Source of the DNA: Verrucomicrobiota bacterium
Lineage (GTDB): Bacteria; Verrucomicrobiota; Verrucomicrobiia; Opitutales; Opitutaceae
Length of the DNA stretch: 64,000 nucleotides
Reading direction: 5' to 3'
Assembly: GCA_016222805.1 (NCBI GenBank)
Contig: JACRQG010000046.1
Location: forward strand, 62,001 to 126,000
Below the pieces are notes generated by a model, which did not search any database, was not told the origin of the DNA, and saw only the letters and a list, made by a program, of their open reading frames with translations. Below, in pieces: positions 53,365 to 63,045 of the stretch. The translations under genes were made by a program, and so were the position numbers. Within the stretch, counting starts at the first letter, position 1; every line of letters starts with the position of its first letter.

Positions 53365-54489
53365 TCAGCCGCCCTGCACGGAAGCCTGCGCGAAAATCTC
53401 CCGGGCCCGCGCGCAGGCCCAGCGGTACTGCTCGTAGCGCACCCCAAAGGGAATCGAGTGATCGGAGTGCAGGATCAAGCCGCCGCCGACGCCAAGCGGG
53501 ATCTTTCGCTGCAACTCCGCTTCGAGCGCGGCGCGTTCGCCGAGCAGGCCAGCCACGCTGAGATTGCCGTAGCAGGCCATTCGGCGCGGGTACCGGCGGC
53601 GCAGCTCGGCGAGATCCATCCCGGCGGTGCACTCCATCGGATTCAACGCCTCCACGCCCACCTCAAGGAGGCGCGGGAGCAGGTCCCAGACGCGGCCGTC
53701 GGTGTGCATGAGAAAGCGGATGCCCTGCCGGCGCAGCAGGGTGCCTAGCTGCTCATAACACGGTCGCAGCAGCGCGTCCCACGTGCGGGGGCTGATCAGC
53801 AGCGAGGTCTTGAAGGCCATGTCCTCGACCAGGAAGAGCCCGTCGGGCTTCAGGCCCAGGCTGAGGCCGCGCTCCAGCGTGGCCACCAACAGCCGCGTAT
53901 AGGTCGCAAACATGTCCGCGCACCATTCCGGTTCGTCCAACACATCCAGCAGCAACCGATCCAGTCCGCGGTGCCGCCACGTGCCCTCCCATGGCCCGTA
54001 GGCGACAAAGTTCACGAACCGGCCGCGCGAGTACACGGCATCGTACTTCCGCTTCGCCTCTGCCCAGGTCGGGTACGGTTCGAAGTGGCAGAAGTAGCTG
54101 GCGGTGTCGATCCGCGCCGTGCCGCTGGGGTCGTCCAGCACCATCCGTGGCTTGGTGCGATTCTCCCAGTCCTCCCGGGACTGCGTCTGGTGCGCGAGAA
54201 AGTGAAGCGTGCCACTCCGGCCGTCGGCCTTCTCCACCGTGTAACCGGCACGGTCCTCAAAGGTGAGGCGGCCTTCGCCGCGGGCGAGGATCTTCATCTC
54301 GAAGCGCGCTGAGGCGTCGAGGGAGAGGCTCTCGATGTCCCAGCCGAAATGGTCGACGGGACTGACGCCCGCCGGCATGCCCTCCCCGACCCACTCGGCC
54401 TGCAGGCCATCCCAGAGCGAATCGTTGACCGGCAGGCGATCGGGCGGCTCGAAGGTCAGCGCGGCCGTGACGCGTTCGCGGGAGGTCAT
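53365..54489 (-). CDS. Uroporphyrinogen decarboxylase-like (URO-D/MtaA-family) protein
   Basis: 374 residues, a TIM-barrel family. Recognisable parts are MTSRERVTAALTFEPPDRLP at the start, LVEDMAFKTSLLISPRTWD, LMHTDGRVWDLLPRLLEVG, VEALNPMECTAGMDLAELRR and LILHSDHSIPFGVRYEQYRW. It lacks obvious haem-pathway context. In Verrucomicrobia such proteins often sit in carbohydrate loci; related enzymes transfer methyl groups to cobamide or thiol. It may demethylate methoxy groups or methylated sugars, but the activity is unknown. It is divergent from a TonB receptor. Confidence 0.77.
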   Translation of the reverse strand: MTSRERVTAALTFEPPDRLPVNDSLWDGLQAEWVGEGMPAGVSPVDHFGWDIESLSLDASARFEMKILARGEGRLTFEDRAGYTVEKADGRSGTLHFLAHQTQSREDWENRTKPRMVLDDPSGTARIDTASYFCHFEPYPTWAEAKRKYDAVYSRGRFVNFVAYGPWEGTWRHRGLDRLLLDVLDEPEWCADMFATYTRLLVATLERGLSLGLKPDGLFLVEDMAFKTSLLISPRTWDALLRPCYEQLGTLLRRQGIRFLMHTDGRVWDLLPRLLEVGVEALNPMECTAGMDLAELRRRYPRRMACYGNLSVAGLLGERAALEAELQRKIPLGVGGGLILHSDHSIPFGVRYEQYRWACARAREIFAQASVQGG

Positions 54490-54625
54490 GGGTTCGAGTG
54501 CACCAGGAGTGCGGCGTTCCGGCTCGCTTGCTCACGCACGCCTTCCTTCTCGCCTTCCCCCCGGCCGACCGCGAGCCAAATGGCAGCAGGGGTGCCTGGG
54601 AGCAGGAGGATGCTCCGGAAATTTC

Positions 54626-54647
54626 TGTCCAAAACCCGCCCGGACGG
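54626..54647 (+). promoter_or_regulatory. Shared motif, copy A (putative ECF promoter or operator)
   Basis: TGTCCAAAAC followed by CCGCCCGGACGG and TGGAA, 31 bp before the TonB receptor start. Matching sequences lie before the next TonB receptor (59870) and the ECF sigma gene (63046). Confidence 0.55.
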
Positions 54648-54678
54648 TGGAATACTCCTGGCAACCCCGACCTCCACC

Positions 54679-57645
54679 ATGCCCCTCCCTGCCCTGCTGT
54701 CCCGGTTTTGCCGGCTGCCCTGCGCCCTCCTGCTGGCCCAAGCGTGCGCCACCGCCCTCCCCGCCGCCGCTCCCGCGGCGAGCGGCGCCATCACCGGGTG
54801 GGTCAGCAATGCGGCGACCGGCAACCTGCTCCCCGGCGCCACCGTACAGCTCCCCGCCCTGGGCGCCGTCGAACACACGGATGACACCGGGCGCTACACC
54901 TTCGGCGCCCTGGCGGCCGGCGAGTACGACATCGTCGCGACCTATGCGGGGCTCGATCCCATCCGCGATCGGATCGTGGTGCCCGCCGGCGGCACGGTGC
55001 GGCGCAATTTCGACCTGACCAGCGGCGTGTACCAGCTCGGGGCCTTCACGGTCAGCGGCCAGCGCGAGGGCGCCGCCGCCGCCATCACCGTGCAGCGCAA
55101 TGCCGACAACGTGAAGAACATCGTCGCCATGGATTCCTACGGCGACCTGCCGAACCTGAGCGCGGGCGAGGTGGCGGCGCTCCTGCCGGGCATCTCGGTG
55201 ACGGTCGCGGACGACGGCCCGATCAACGGCATCATGGTCCGCGGCATGGCGGCCTCGCTCAACCGCGTCACCGTCGACGGCGGCCTGATCGCGGGCGGCG
55301 GCCTCAACCGCTCCTTCGCCCCCGAACGCTACTCCGGCGCGATGTTCGACCAGCTCGAGCTCACCAAGGGCCAGACGCCCGACCGGGGTGCCGACTCCCT
55401 CGGGGGCAGCATCGATCTGAAGAGCCGATCGCCGCTCAGCATGCGGGAAAAGCGTCGGATGAACTACACGTTTGCCGCGCGCTGGGCTCCGCCGTTCGAA
55501 GAGCACGTGTTCTTCCGCGAGCAGCACCGCCTCCACCCGCTGATCAACGTCGGCTACCAGGAGGTCTTCGGCCTCGGCGGCGGCGAGCGCAACCTCGGGG
55601 TGTCGCTGCAGGCCTTTTACAGCGAGAACGCCAACGGACTCTACGCCACCAACCGCGACTTCGAGAACACTCTCTCCCAGCCCGCCTACGTCTGGAATTA
55701 CCAGACCTCCGAGAAGTACAACAACCGCAAGCAGGGCAGCCTCAAGGCCATCGTCGATTACCGGCTCACGCCCGCCACCAAGCTGCGCCTCAATGCCAGC
55801 TACGTCGACTCCGACGAGCCGACCGTGCGCAACTTCATCACCACGGCCCAGACCACGCAGCAGATCGGCACGACCGGCACCGCCGGCATCCTGCCGGGCT
55901 ACACCGACCGGATCACCCGGGCGCGCGCGGCCGCCGGTTCGCAGATCACCCAGGATTCGCGGGTCTTCAGCGTCTTCGACCGCACCGGCGAGGTTTCCGT
56001 CGGCGCCGAGCACGAGTTGAACCACCTGCAACTGGACTACCGCGCCGGCTACAGCTGGCAGGAGCGCAACCTCGCCAACGGCCGCTCCGGCGCGCAGCTG
56101 CAGACGCGGCTCAGCGGGATCGGTTGGGTGCTCGACCGCACCGCTTCCGATCTCTACCCGCGCTTCACCCAGACCGAGGGGCCCGATTTCACCAACCCCG
56201 CCAACTACCGGCCCATCGCCAACGGCCTCCAGACCCGCGATAACGACACCGACGAGTACGTGAAGGACGTGCGCCTCAACCTCCGCTACCAACTGCCGGT
56301 GGGGCCGGCGATCTTCCTCAAGGCCGGCGGCCTCTGGCGCGACAACGGCATCGACGAACTCGCCCGCAATCGCCGCTGGAGCTACCTCGGCGCCACGGCT
56401 CTCCCTCACGACCCTGCGTTGGTCTTCTGGGACACCACCCGCATGAACCGTCCGATTCCGCAGTGGGAGCCGGCGATGTTCGTGCGGGCGCGGCAACTCG
56501 TCTCGCCCGACCTCTGGCGCGAGGACCTCTACTTCCGCGAACAGACGAGGTACACCGGGACTTCCGGCGTTTCCGAGACCATCACCGCCGGCTACCTCCT
56601 GAGCGAGGGGCGCCTCGGTGCCGCCGGCTTCCTCGCAGGCACCAGTTACATCGCCGGCGTGCGTACGGAGAAAACCGAGACCGAAGGCTGGGGTTGGGTG
56701 CGCGCGCGGGTGCCCAGCACGGCGGCCCAGCAGGCGGCCGATCCCGTCGGCTCGGCCCAGCGCGACTACGCGAACAACCGCCGTGTCACGGGCGCCAGCT
56801 ACACCAAGTCTTTCCCCAGCGTGCACCTCGCGCAGAACCTCGGGACCAACTTCAAGGCGCGCGTCAGCTGGTCCACGAGCTTTGGGCGGCCGGCCATGAC
56901 CAACTTCGTGCCCAACGAGACTGCCAACGAGAACAACCAGACGCTCACGCTCAACAACCCGGGCCTGCTGCCGCAGTCGGCCTCGAACTGGGACGCCACG
57001 CTCGACTACTACTTCGAGCCGGTGGGCAACGTCTCCGTGGGCTGGTTCCACAAGACGATCAAGGATTTCATCCTCACCGGCATCCAGTCGGGCACCGTCG
57101 CCCGCGACCCGAACAACGGCTTCGGCGGCGAATACCAGGGCTTCACGATCCTGAGCAGCGCCAACGGCGGCACAGCCTACGTGCAGGGCTGGGAGTTCTC
57201 CTTCCAGCAGCAGTTCACGTCGCTGCCCGGCCTGCTCCGCGGGCTCGGGCTGGTGGCGAATGTCACGCTCCTGGATACCCACGGCGACTTCGGCGGCACC
57301 GCCGTCCGCCGCACCGGGGAGGTGGCCGGTTTCATCCCGCGCACCGGCAATGTCATCCTCTCCTGGCGCCACCGCCGCCTCAGCGCGCGGCTGCGGGTCA
57401 ACTACCACGGCGACTACATCACGACCTACAGCGCCGCCAGCACGGCCCGCAACCTGTACGTCCGCAGTCGCACGCTGATCAACCCAAGCGTCGGTTACGA
57501 GATGCGCCCGGGCCTCACGTTCTCCGCCGAGATCTCCAACTTCACCAACGCCCACCAGATCCAGTACCGCGGCATCCGCGACCAAATGGCGCTCGACCGC
57601 AACAGCGGCACGACGATCACCTTCAGCCTCAGCGGCAGATACTGA
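54679..57645 (+). CDS. TonB-dependent receptor with carboxypeptidase-regulatory domain
   Basis: 988 residues from the ATG at 54679, with a signal peptide (LCRLP-type segment, LLLAQACATALPAAA). Residues ~35-115 form a CarboxypepD_reg-like domain (SNAATGNLLPGATVQLP, DDTGRYTFGALAAGEYDI). The plug follows (YQLGAFTVSGQREGAAAAIT, MDSYGDLPNLSAGEVAALLP, PINGIMVRGMAASLNRVTVD) and then the barrel, ending LSGRY. It is about as long as its paralogue at 59971 and shares its blocks. Gene 57659 follows after 13 bp, so receptor and sulfatase form an operon. Confidence 0.93.
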   Translation: MPLPALLSRFCRLPCALLLAQACATALPAAAPAASGAITGWVSNAATGNLLPGATVQLPALGAVEHTDDTGRYTFGALAAGEYDIVATYAGLDPIRDRIVVPAGGTVRRNFDLTSGVYQLGAFTVSGQREGAAAAITVQRNADNVKNIVAMDSYGDLPNLSAGEVAALLPGISVTVADDGPINGIMVRGMAASLNRVTVDGGLIAGGGLNRSFAPERYSGAMFDQLELTKGQTPDRGADSLGGSIDLKSRSPLSMREKRRMNYTFAARWAPPFEEHVFFREQHRLHPLINVGYQEVFGLGGGERNLGVSLQAFYSENANGLYATNRDFENTLSQPAYVWNYQTSEKYNNRKQGSLKAIVDYRLTPATKLRLNASYVDSDEPTVRNFITTAQTTQQIGTTGTAGILPGYTDRITRARAAAGSQITQDSRVFSVFDRTGEVSVGAEHELNHLQLDYRAGYSWQERNLANGRSGAQLQTRLSGIGWVLDRTASDLYPRFTQTEGPDFTNPANYRPIANGLQTRDNDTDEYVKDVRLNLRYQLPVGPAIFLKAGGLWRDNGIDELARNRRWSYLGATALPHDPALVFWDTTRMNRPIPQWEPAMFVRARQLVSPDLWREDLYFREQTRYTGTSGVSETITAGYLLSEGRLGAAGFLAGTSYIAGVRTEKTETEGWGWVRARVPSTAAQQAADPVGSAQRDYANNRRVTGASYTKSFPSVHLAQNLGTNFKARVSWSTSFGRPAMTNFVPNETANENNQTLTLNNPGLLPQSASNWDATLDYYFEPVGNVSVGWFHKTIKDFILTGIQSGTVARDPNNGFGGEYQGFTILSSANGGTAYVQGWEFSFQQQFTSLPGLLRGLGLVANVTLLDTHGDFGGTAVRRTGEVAGFIPRTGNVILSWRHRRLSARLRVNYHGDYITTYSAASTARNLYVRSRTLINPSVGYEMRPGLTFSAEISNFTNAHQIQYRGIRDQMALDRNSGTTITFSLSGRY

Positions 57646-57658
57646 ACCAAGGGCCGCC

Positions 57659-59680
57659 ATGCACCTCCTCCGCCTGCTGTCCCGGCTGACCGCCGCCCTC
57701 CCGGTGGCGTTCGCCGCCGCTGCGCCGAGCGCCCACCCCGACCGTCCGAACTTTGTCCTCTGCATGACCGACGACCAGGGCTGGGGCGATGTCGGCTACC
57801 AGGGACACCCGGTGCTGCGTACCCCTCATCTTGACGCCATGGCCGCCGCCGGCGTGCGCTTCGATCGCTTTTACGCCGCGCACCCCGTCTGCTCGCCCAC
57901 CCGCGGCAGCGTGCTCAGCGGCCGCACGCCCGGCCGCTACCGCAGCTACAGCTGGGGCTTCGACCTGCCGTTGCGCGAGGTGACCGTCGCGGAGTGGGTG
58001 AAGACCCGTGGCTACGCCACGGGCCACTTCGGCAAATGGCACCTCGGCGGCCTGCCCAACGCCGACGGCATCACCGGCCGCGGCGTGCCGGAGGCGTTTG
58101 ATCCCGCGCCGCGCGACCCCGGCCACCAGGGCTTTGACGAGTGGTTCTCCGCCGGCAACTGGTTCGACCGCGATCCCGCCGCGGGCACCTTCTGGCGCAA
58201 CGGCGAACCAGTCGGCGCACTCTCGGGCGACACCTCGGACCTCGTGATGGCCGAGGCGCTGCGCTTCATCGGCGCCAAAGCCGCCGCCGGCCAGCCGTTC
58301 CTCTGCGTGATCTGGTTCCCCTCGCCGCACGGGCCCTGGAACGCGCTGCCCGGCGATCGGGAGCCCTATGCCGGGCAGGCCGACCCGGATTTTCTCGGCG
58401 AGATGGCGGCGGTCGATCGCGCCATGGGCCGCCTGCGCAGCGAACTCGGCCGGCTCGGCGTCCGCGAAAACACCCTCGTCTGGTTCAACAGCGACAACGG
58501 AGCCGCGGGCGGTTCGGCGGGACCGCTCACCGGCGGCAAGGGCTCGCTTTGGGAGGGCGGCATCCGCGTGCCCGGCCTGATCGAGTGGCCGGCGCGCGTC
58601 CGCCAGCCGCTGCGCACCCGCGTGCCGGCCGGCACGGTCGACATCCTGCCCACGATCTGCGACGTGCTCGGCCTTCCGCTCCCGACCGCGACCGGTCCGC
58701 TCGACGGCGTCAGCCTCCTGCCCGTGCTCGAGGGCCGTGCCACCACCCGCCCGACTCCGCTCGGCTTCGAACAACGCCGCCCGGCGGACGGCACGCTGAC
58801 CAATGCCGCACTCGTGGACGGCGACTGGAAGCTCCTGCGCGTGCGCGGCCAGCTGCGGCGCGGCAAGGGGGAGTCCGCGACCGGCGAGCCCCTCAAGGCC
58901 GGCGACTACCTTTTCCACCTCGAAGAGGACGTGGCCGAGGAGCGCGACGTCAGCGCCGCGCATCCCGAGGTGTACGCCCGGCTGCGCGCCCAACTGGAGG
59001 CGTTCAGCCGTTCGGTGGAGGAGAGCGCCTCCGCCTACCCGCTGGCGCCGATGCCCGAGCGTCTCAACCCGCGGCTCCTGCAACGCGCAGCCAAAGCCGT
59101 GCAGCCGCTGGTGGATCGGCTGGCATTTCCCGCGCCCGGCTGGGCGGCCGTTGGCGGCGGCACCCGCCAGCATCGCGAGGGCGCGCTGCACCTCGAGGGA
59201 CCGGCGGGAGCGCGCACCGGCATCCACCGCACCATCGCGCTGCGACACCAGTACCTGCAGTTCGCGGTACGGCTGGAGGAAGGAGGGCGTTTCGCGGTCG
59301 AACTCGGACGACAAGGGGATCCCGTGGCGCGCCTGACCTTCGATGCGACGGGGCTCGCCGTGACAGCTCTCGCAAACGGAACCGCCGCGGCCGAGACCCT
59401 GCGCCGCCCGCTGCCGCTGGCGCCGGGAGGCTGGCACAACCTCCTGCTCGAGTTCGCGGACAACACGATCGGCGTCCACGTCGGCAGTCGGGAGTTTGCC
59501 GCCATTCCGGTGGCGGCCTGGCCGGAGCGACGCCACGAGGGATTTGCCCTCCTCCGCGAGTCCGGTGCCGTGGCAATCAAGGATGTGTGGATGACGGCCG
59601 GCGAACTTCCCGACACCGCCGAGGCGGGGTTGGCCGGGGCGCGCGGCAAGGGCGCCCGCGCCAAGGCGAAACGGAACTGA
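57659..59680 (+). CDS. Type I sulfatase with C-terminal beta-sandwich extension
   Basis: 673 residues, longer than usual. Signal peptide (LTAALPVAFAAAAPSA), metal site FVLCMTDDQGWGDVGYQGHP, then CSPTRGSVLSGRTPG with Cys78 as formylglycine precursor. NSDNGAAGGSAGPLTGGKGS follows, with EGGIRVPGLIEWPARV. After ~residue 490 there is an added ~180-residue beta-rich domain (HREGALHLEGPAGARTGIHR, FADNTIGVHVGSREFA) resembling a concanavalin-type or DUF1080-like fold that could bind glycan. The C-terminus is Lys/Ala-rich. It is cotranscribed with the TonB receptor before it. Confidence 0.92.
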   Translation: MHLLRLLSRLTAALPVAFAAAAPSAHPDRPNFVLCMTDDQGWGDVGYQGHPVLRTPHLDAMAAAGVRFDRFYAAHPVCSPTRGSVLSGRTPGRYRSYSWGFDLPLREVTVAEWVKTRGYATGHFGKWHLGGLPNADGITGRGVPEAFDPAPRDPGHQGFDEWFSAGNWFDRDPAAGTFWRNGEPVGALSGDTSDLVMAEALRFIGAKAAAGQPFLCVIWFPSPHGPWNALPGDREPYAGQADPDFLGEMAAVDRAMGRLRSELGRLGVRENTLVWFNSDNGAAGGSAGPLTGGKGSLWEGGIRVPGLIEWPARVRQPLRTRVPAGTVDILPTICDVLGLPLPTATGPLDGVSLLPVLEGRATTRPTPLGFEQRRPADGTLTNAALVDGDWKLLRVRGQLRRGKGESATGEPLKAGDYLFHLEEDVAEERDVSAAHPEVYARLRAQLEAFSRSVEESASAYPLAPMPERLNPRLLQRAAKAVQPLVDRLAFPAPGWAAVGGGTRQHREGALHLEGPAGARTGIHRTIALRHQYLQFAVRLEEGGRFAVELGRQGDPVARLTFDATGLAVTALANGTAAAETLRRPLPLAPGGWHNLLLEFADNTIGVHVGSREFAAIPVAAWPERRHEGFALLRESGAVAIKDVWMTAGELPDTAEAGLAGARGKGARAKAKRN

Positions 59681-59869
59681 GCAGCGCGCGGCGAGAAGGG
59701 GGTCGATTGTGCCCTGCGCGCGGAGCCAGCGCCGGTTCCGCCTATACCCGGCTGCCGGGACGGGCGCTTCCCGGCCGCAGGAGCACGGCGTTCACTCGGC
59801 GCGACGGCGCCGCCGGGGTGCAAATTCCCCACGCACCACTTCCGACGGCTCCCGACGGTGAGGAAAAAT

Positions 59870-59891
59870 TGTCCAAATTCCGTTCGGTCGG
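59870..59891 (+). promoter_or_regulatory. Shared motif, copy B (putative ECF promoter or operator)
   Basis: TGTCCAAATT followed by CCGTTCGGTCGG and CGGAA, 79 bp before the TonB receptor start. It matches copy A at 54626 and copy C at 63046. Confidence 0.55.
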
Positions 59892-59970
59892 CGGAACAAG
59901 GGTAGACGCAGTCGTCGCGGACAACCTGCGACGGAACCAGCGCCGCACCCCAACTCCCGAACTATACCTC

Positions 59971-62900
59971 ATGAAACCCGGTTGGTTGCCCCCCTTGTTT
60001 TGTCTTTACTGCGCCCTTGGACTGATCGCGGCGCTGACCCGCGCCGGTCGGGCGGCCGAGGCTGCCGTCGGCACCGTCACCGGGAGCGTGACCAACCGGA
60101 CGACGGGCAACGGCCTCGAGGGCGCCAAGGTCGAGATTGCCGGTCTCGCTGTAAGCGGGTTCGTCGACAAGACGGGACGGTATGTACTCTCCGGGGTGCC
60201 TGCCGGCACGCACGAGGTCATCGCCTCCTACTGGGGCCTCGAGCCGGCCCGCGCCACGCTCACCGTGACCAGCGGCCAACGGCACACGTTCGATTTCGAA
60301 CTTACCAGTAGCATCTACGTGCTGGAGGCGTTCCGCGTGGCGGGCGAGAAGGAGGGCAACGCCGCCGCGATTACCCGCCAACGGAATGCCGAGAGCCTCA
60401 GAAACGTGGTCGCCATGGACGCCTACGGCAATCTCCCGAACCTCGATGCCACCGAGTTGGCCTTCCGGCTCCCGGGCGTCACGGTCGGTGCCGCCGCCGA
60501 GGAGCTCACGGAGAGCCTCAGCGTCCGCGGCACGGGCGCCAACATGACCATGGTCACAGTCGACGGCGGCCTGATCTCCAACATCGGCGCGCAAAGCCGC
60601 CAAACCCGCATCACGCTCTACACTGGCGCGGCCTTCGAATCGCTGGAAGTGATCAAAGGGCTGACGCCCGACACGGGCGCCGAGTCGCTCGGTGGCACCA
60701 TCAACCTGCGCACGCGCTCGCCGCTCAACATGAGGGAAAAACGTCGGGTGGATTACACGGTTTCCGTCGCCCATGCGCCGGCCTTCACCCAACAGACCCC
60801 GCTGCGCGAGCGCCGCCGGTCGCATCCGCTAATCAATGTGGGTTATCAGGAGAAATTCCGCGCCTTCGGCAGTGCCGAGGAGAACTTCGCCGTCACCCTC
60901 AACGTTTTCTACAGCGAAAACGTCTTCGGGTTCTATAACACGCAGCGCGACTTCCAGCAGACCAACACGCAGCCCGCCTATCTCTGGGACTACCGCACGC
61001 GCGACAGCTACAACAACCGCCAGCAGCGCAGCGTCAGCACCAAGTTCGAATATCGCCTGTCGCCCACCTCGCTCCTCCGGCTGAATGTCGCCATGAACAA
61101 CGCGGAAGAACCGTCGCGCCGCCAGTACCAGAGCCGCGCTTTCGCAGGCGGTGCGACCACCGTGCCCAATGCAACCAACACCGGTGTGGTTCCCGGCTGG
61201 ACCGACCGAGTCACGACCGTGCGCGCCGTGCCCACGCCCGCGGGGGCCACGGCGGCCTCGACCCCGGCGGCGGCGATCGATCTCACCTCCCAGTTGATCA
61301 GTCGCTCCCAGCGACTGCGGCACTTCGATGCCGCCGGGGAAACCAAGTACGACCGCTTCGAATGGGACTGGGCCGCGCTCTGGAGCAACTCACGGCGCCG
61401 CGTGCTCGGCAACGAGGCCGCTCTTGTCAGCCGCATCGGGGGCGTCCCGGTGATCGGACCCAACGGCCTGGCGGGTTCCACCGCCAACAACCTCGTCGGC
61501 CCGGCCGGTGAGACCGGCGTCGGCTGGCTCCTGGATCGCACGCAGTCCGATCTCTTTCCGCGCTTCATCCAGAACGGCGGACTCGATTTCAGCAATCCCA
61601 ACTCCTACCGGCCGACGCAGAACGGCCTCAGCACCACCGCGGGCGATCTCCTCGAGCACCTCGTTCGCAACGTCCGCGGCAACGCCCGTTACAAGCTGCC
61701 GGTCGACGCTTTCACCGCCTACTTGAAATCCGGCTTCGACCTCCGCGAGCAGACGCTCAGCAACTGGAGTCCCAGCCGGCGCCGGTACAGCTACATCGGC
61801 CGCGACGCGCTGCCGACCGATCCGACCTTCGTCTCGATGGAGAAGGTCAAGACCGGCCGGAACCTACCCGTGTGGGAGGCATCCGCCTTTTATCAAAGCG
61901 GCGGGCCGGTGAACCCGGCGCTGTGGAGCGAGGATCTGTACTACCATGAGTCGAGCAAGTTCACCGGTTTCAACCGCACCCAGGAGACCGTGACGGCGGG
62001 CTATGTGATGACCCAGGGAAAGATCGGTCGCTATGGCTTCTTGTCCGGCGTGCGCGGGGAGAAAACGACGACGGAGGCCTCCTCCTTCGCGCGCTCCCGG
62101 GTACCCACCACAACCGCCGCGCAACTGGCCAACCCCAAGGGCAGCGCCGAGCTCGACTACGCCAGCAACTACCGCACCCGGGAGGGGAGTTACACGAAGT
62201 ACTTCCCCAGCGCGCACCTGTACCGGGACCTGCTCGCCAACCTCAAGGTGCGCGCCTCGTGGTCCACCAGCTTTGGCCGCCCGGCGATGACCAACGCCCT
62301 GCCGACCGAATCCGTCAACGAGTCGGCCCAGACCCTGACCGTCGGCAATCCCGCCTTGCTGCCGCAGATGGCCAAGACCTGGGACCTGAATCTGGAGTAT
62401 TACTTCGAACCCTCCGGCAACGTCACCGCCAGCTGGTTTCATAAAACGATCCGCGACTACATCGTGAGCGGCCGGGAGGTCGGCACCGTCGGCCTCGGCA
62501 CGGGCAATGGTTTCAATGGCCAGTATGAGGGCTTCAAGCTGCTCTCCACCCAGAACGCCGGCACCGCCGTCATCCAGGGCTGGGAGTTCAGCTACCTGCA
62601 GCAGTTCCGTTTCCTACCCGGGCTGCTCCGCGGCCTGACCCTCAACGCGAACTACTCGATCATCGACACGCACGGCGACTACGGCACGCCCGGCGCCTAC
62701 CTCGGGACGAACCAGATCGTCGGCTTCATCCCGCGGACCGCCAACGTCAGCCTGTCGTGGAACTACCTCCGCTTCGGCGCTCGTATCCTCTACAACTATA
62801 CGGCGGAGAACATCCGCAGTTACAATGCGGCGCAGCCCTCGCGCAACCAGTACCTGAGGGCCAGAAAGCTGTTAAATCTCGCCCTGAGCTACCGCCTCCG

Positions 62901-63039
62901 CCCCAACCTCACGCTCCAGTTCGACGTGGCGAATCTCACCAACGCACCAATCGAATACTACCGCGGGATCCCGGACCAAATGGAGCAAACGGTGCTCCAG
63001 GGGGTGAAGGTCAACGCCGGGATTCAGGGCCGATTCTGA
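59971..63039 (+). CDS. TonB-dependent receptor with carboxypeptidase-regulatory domain (paralogue)
   Basis: 1022 residues from the ATG at 59971; signal peptide (PPLFCLYCALGLIAALTRAG). CarboxypepD_reg-like domain (TGSVTNRTTGNGLEGAKVEI, DKTGRYVLSGVPAGTHEVIA), plug (YVLEAFRVAGEKEGNAAAIT, MDAYGNLPNLDATELAFRLP), barrel, ending IQGRF. It shares extended blocks with the receptor at 54679 (SPLNMREKRR versus SPLSMREKRR; STSFGRPAMTN in both), so the two arose by duplication. The upstream frame is open over the sulfatase gene but is a shadow. Confidence 0.93.
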   Translation: MKPGWLPPLFCLYCALGLIAALTRAGRAAEAAVGTVTGSVTNRTTGNGLEGAKVEIAGLAVSGFVDKTGRYVLSGVPAGTHEVIASYWGLEPARATLTVTSGQRHTFDFELTSSIYVLEAFRVAGEKEGNAAAITRQRNAESLRNVVAMDAYGNLPNLDATELAFRLPGVTVGAAAEELTESLSVRGTGANMTMVTVDGGLISNIGAQSRQTRITLYTGAAFESLEVIKGLTPDTGAESLGGTINLRTRSPLNMREKRRVDYTVSVAHAPAFTQQTPLRERRRSHPLINVGYQEKFRAFGSAEENFAVTLNVFYSENVFGFYNTQRDFQQTNTQPAYLWDYRTRDSYNNRQQRSVSTKFEYRLSPTSLLRLNVAMNNAEEPSRRQYQSRAFAGGATTVPNATNTGVVPGWTDRVTTVRAVPTPAGATAASTPAAAIDLTSQLISRSQRLRHFDAAGETKYDRFEWDWAALWSNSRRRVLGNEAALVSRIGGVPVIGPNGLAGSTANNLVGPAGETGVGWLLDRTQSDLFPRFIQNGGLDFSNPNSYRPTQNGLSTTAGDLLEHLVRNVRGNARYKLPVDAFTAYLKSGFDLREQTLSNWSPSRRRYSYIGRDALPTDPTFVSMEKVKTGRNLPVWEASAFYQSGGPVNPALWSEDLYYHESSKFTGFNRTQETVTAGYVMTQGKIGRYGFLSGVRGEKTTTEASSFARSRVPTTTAAQLANPKGSAELDYASNYRTREGSYTKYFPSAHLYRDLLANLKVRASWSTSFGRPAMTNALPTESVNESAQTLTVGNPALLPQMAKTWDLNLEYYFEPSGNVTASWFHKTIRDYIVSGREVGTVGLGTGNGFNGQYEGFKLLSTQNAGTAVIQGWEFSYLQQFRFLPGLLRGLTLNANYSIIDTHGDYGTPGAYLGTNQIVGFIPRTANVSLSWNYLRFGARILYNYTAENIRSYNAAQPSRNQYLRARKLLNLALSYRLRPNLTLQFDVANLTNAPIEYYRGIPDQMEQTVLQGVKVNAGIQGRF

Positions 63040-63045
63040 GATTTT

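Noticed and set aside
54532-57765. 1077-residue minus-strand ORF
   Set aside because: Antisense to a clear TonB receptor; no motif.
57629-59536. 635-residue minus-strand ORF
   Set aside because: Antisense to a clear sulfatase with intact active-site motif.
58141-59970. N-terminal 610 codons of the open frame before the receptor at 59971
   Set aside because: They overlap the sulfatase gene in another frame; the signal peptide right after the ATG at 59971 fixes the start.
44999-63039. Canonical SusCD-type polysaccharide utilisation locus
   Set aside because: No SusD-like lipoprotein is next to any of the TonB receptors, so the Bacteroidota term does not apply strictly.
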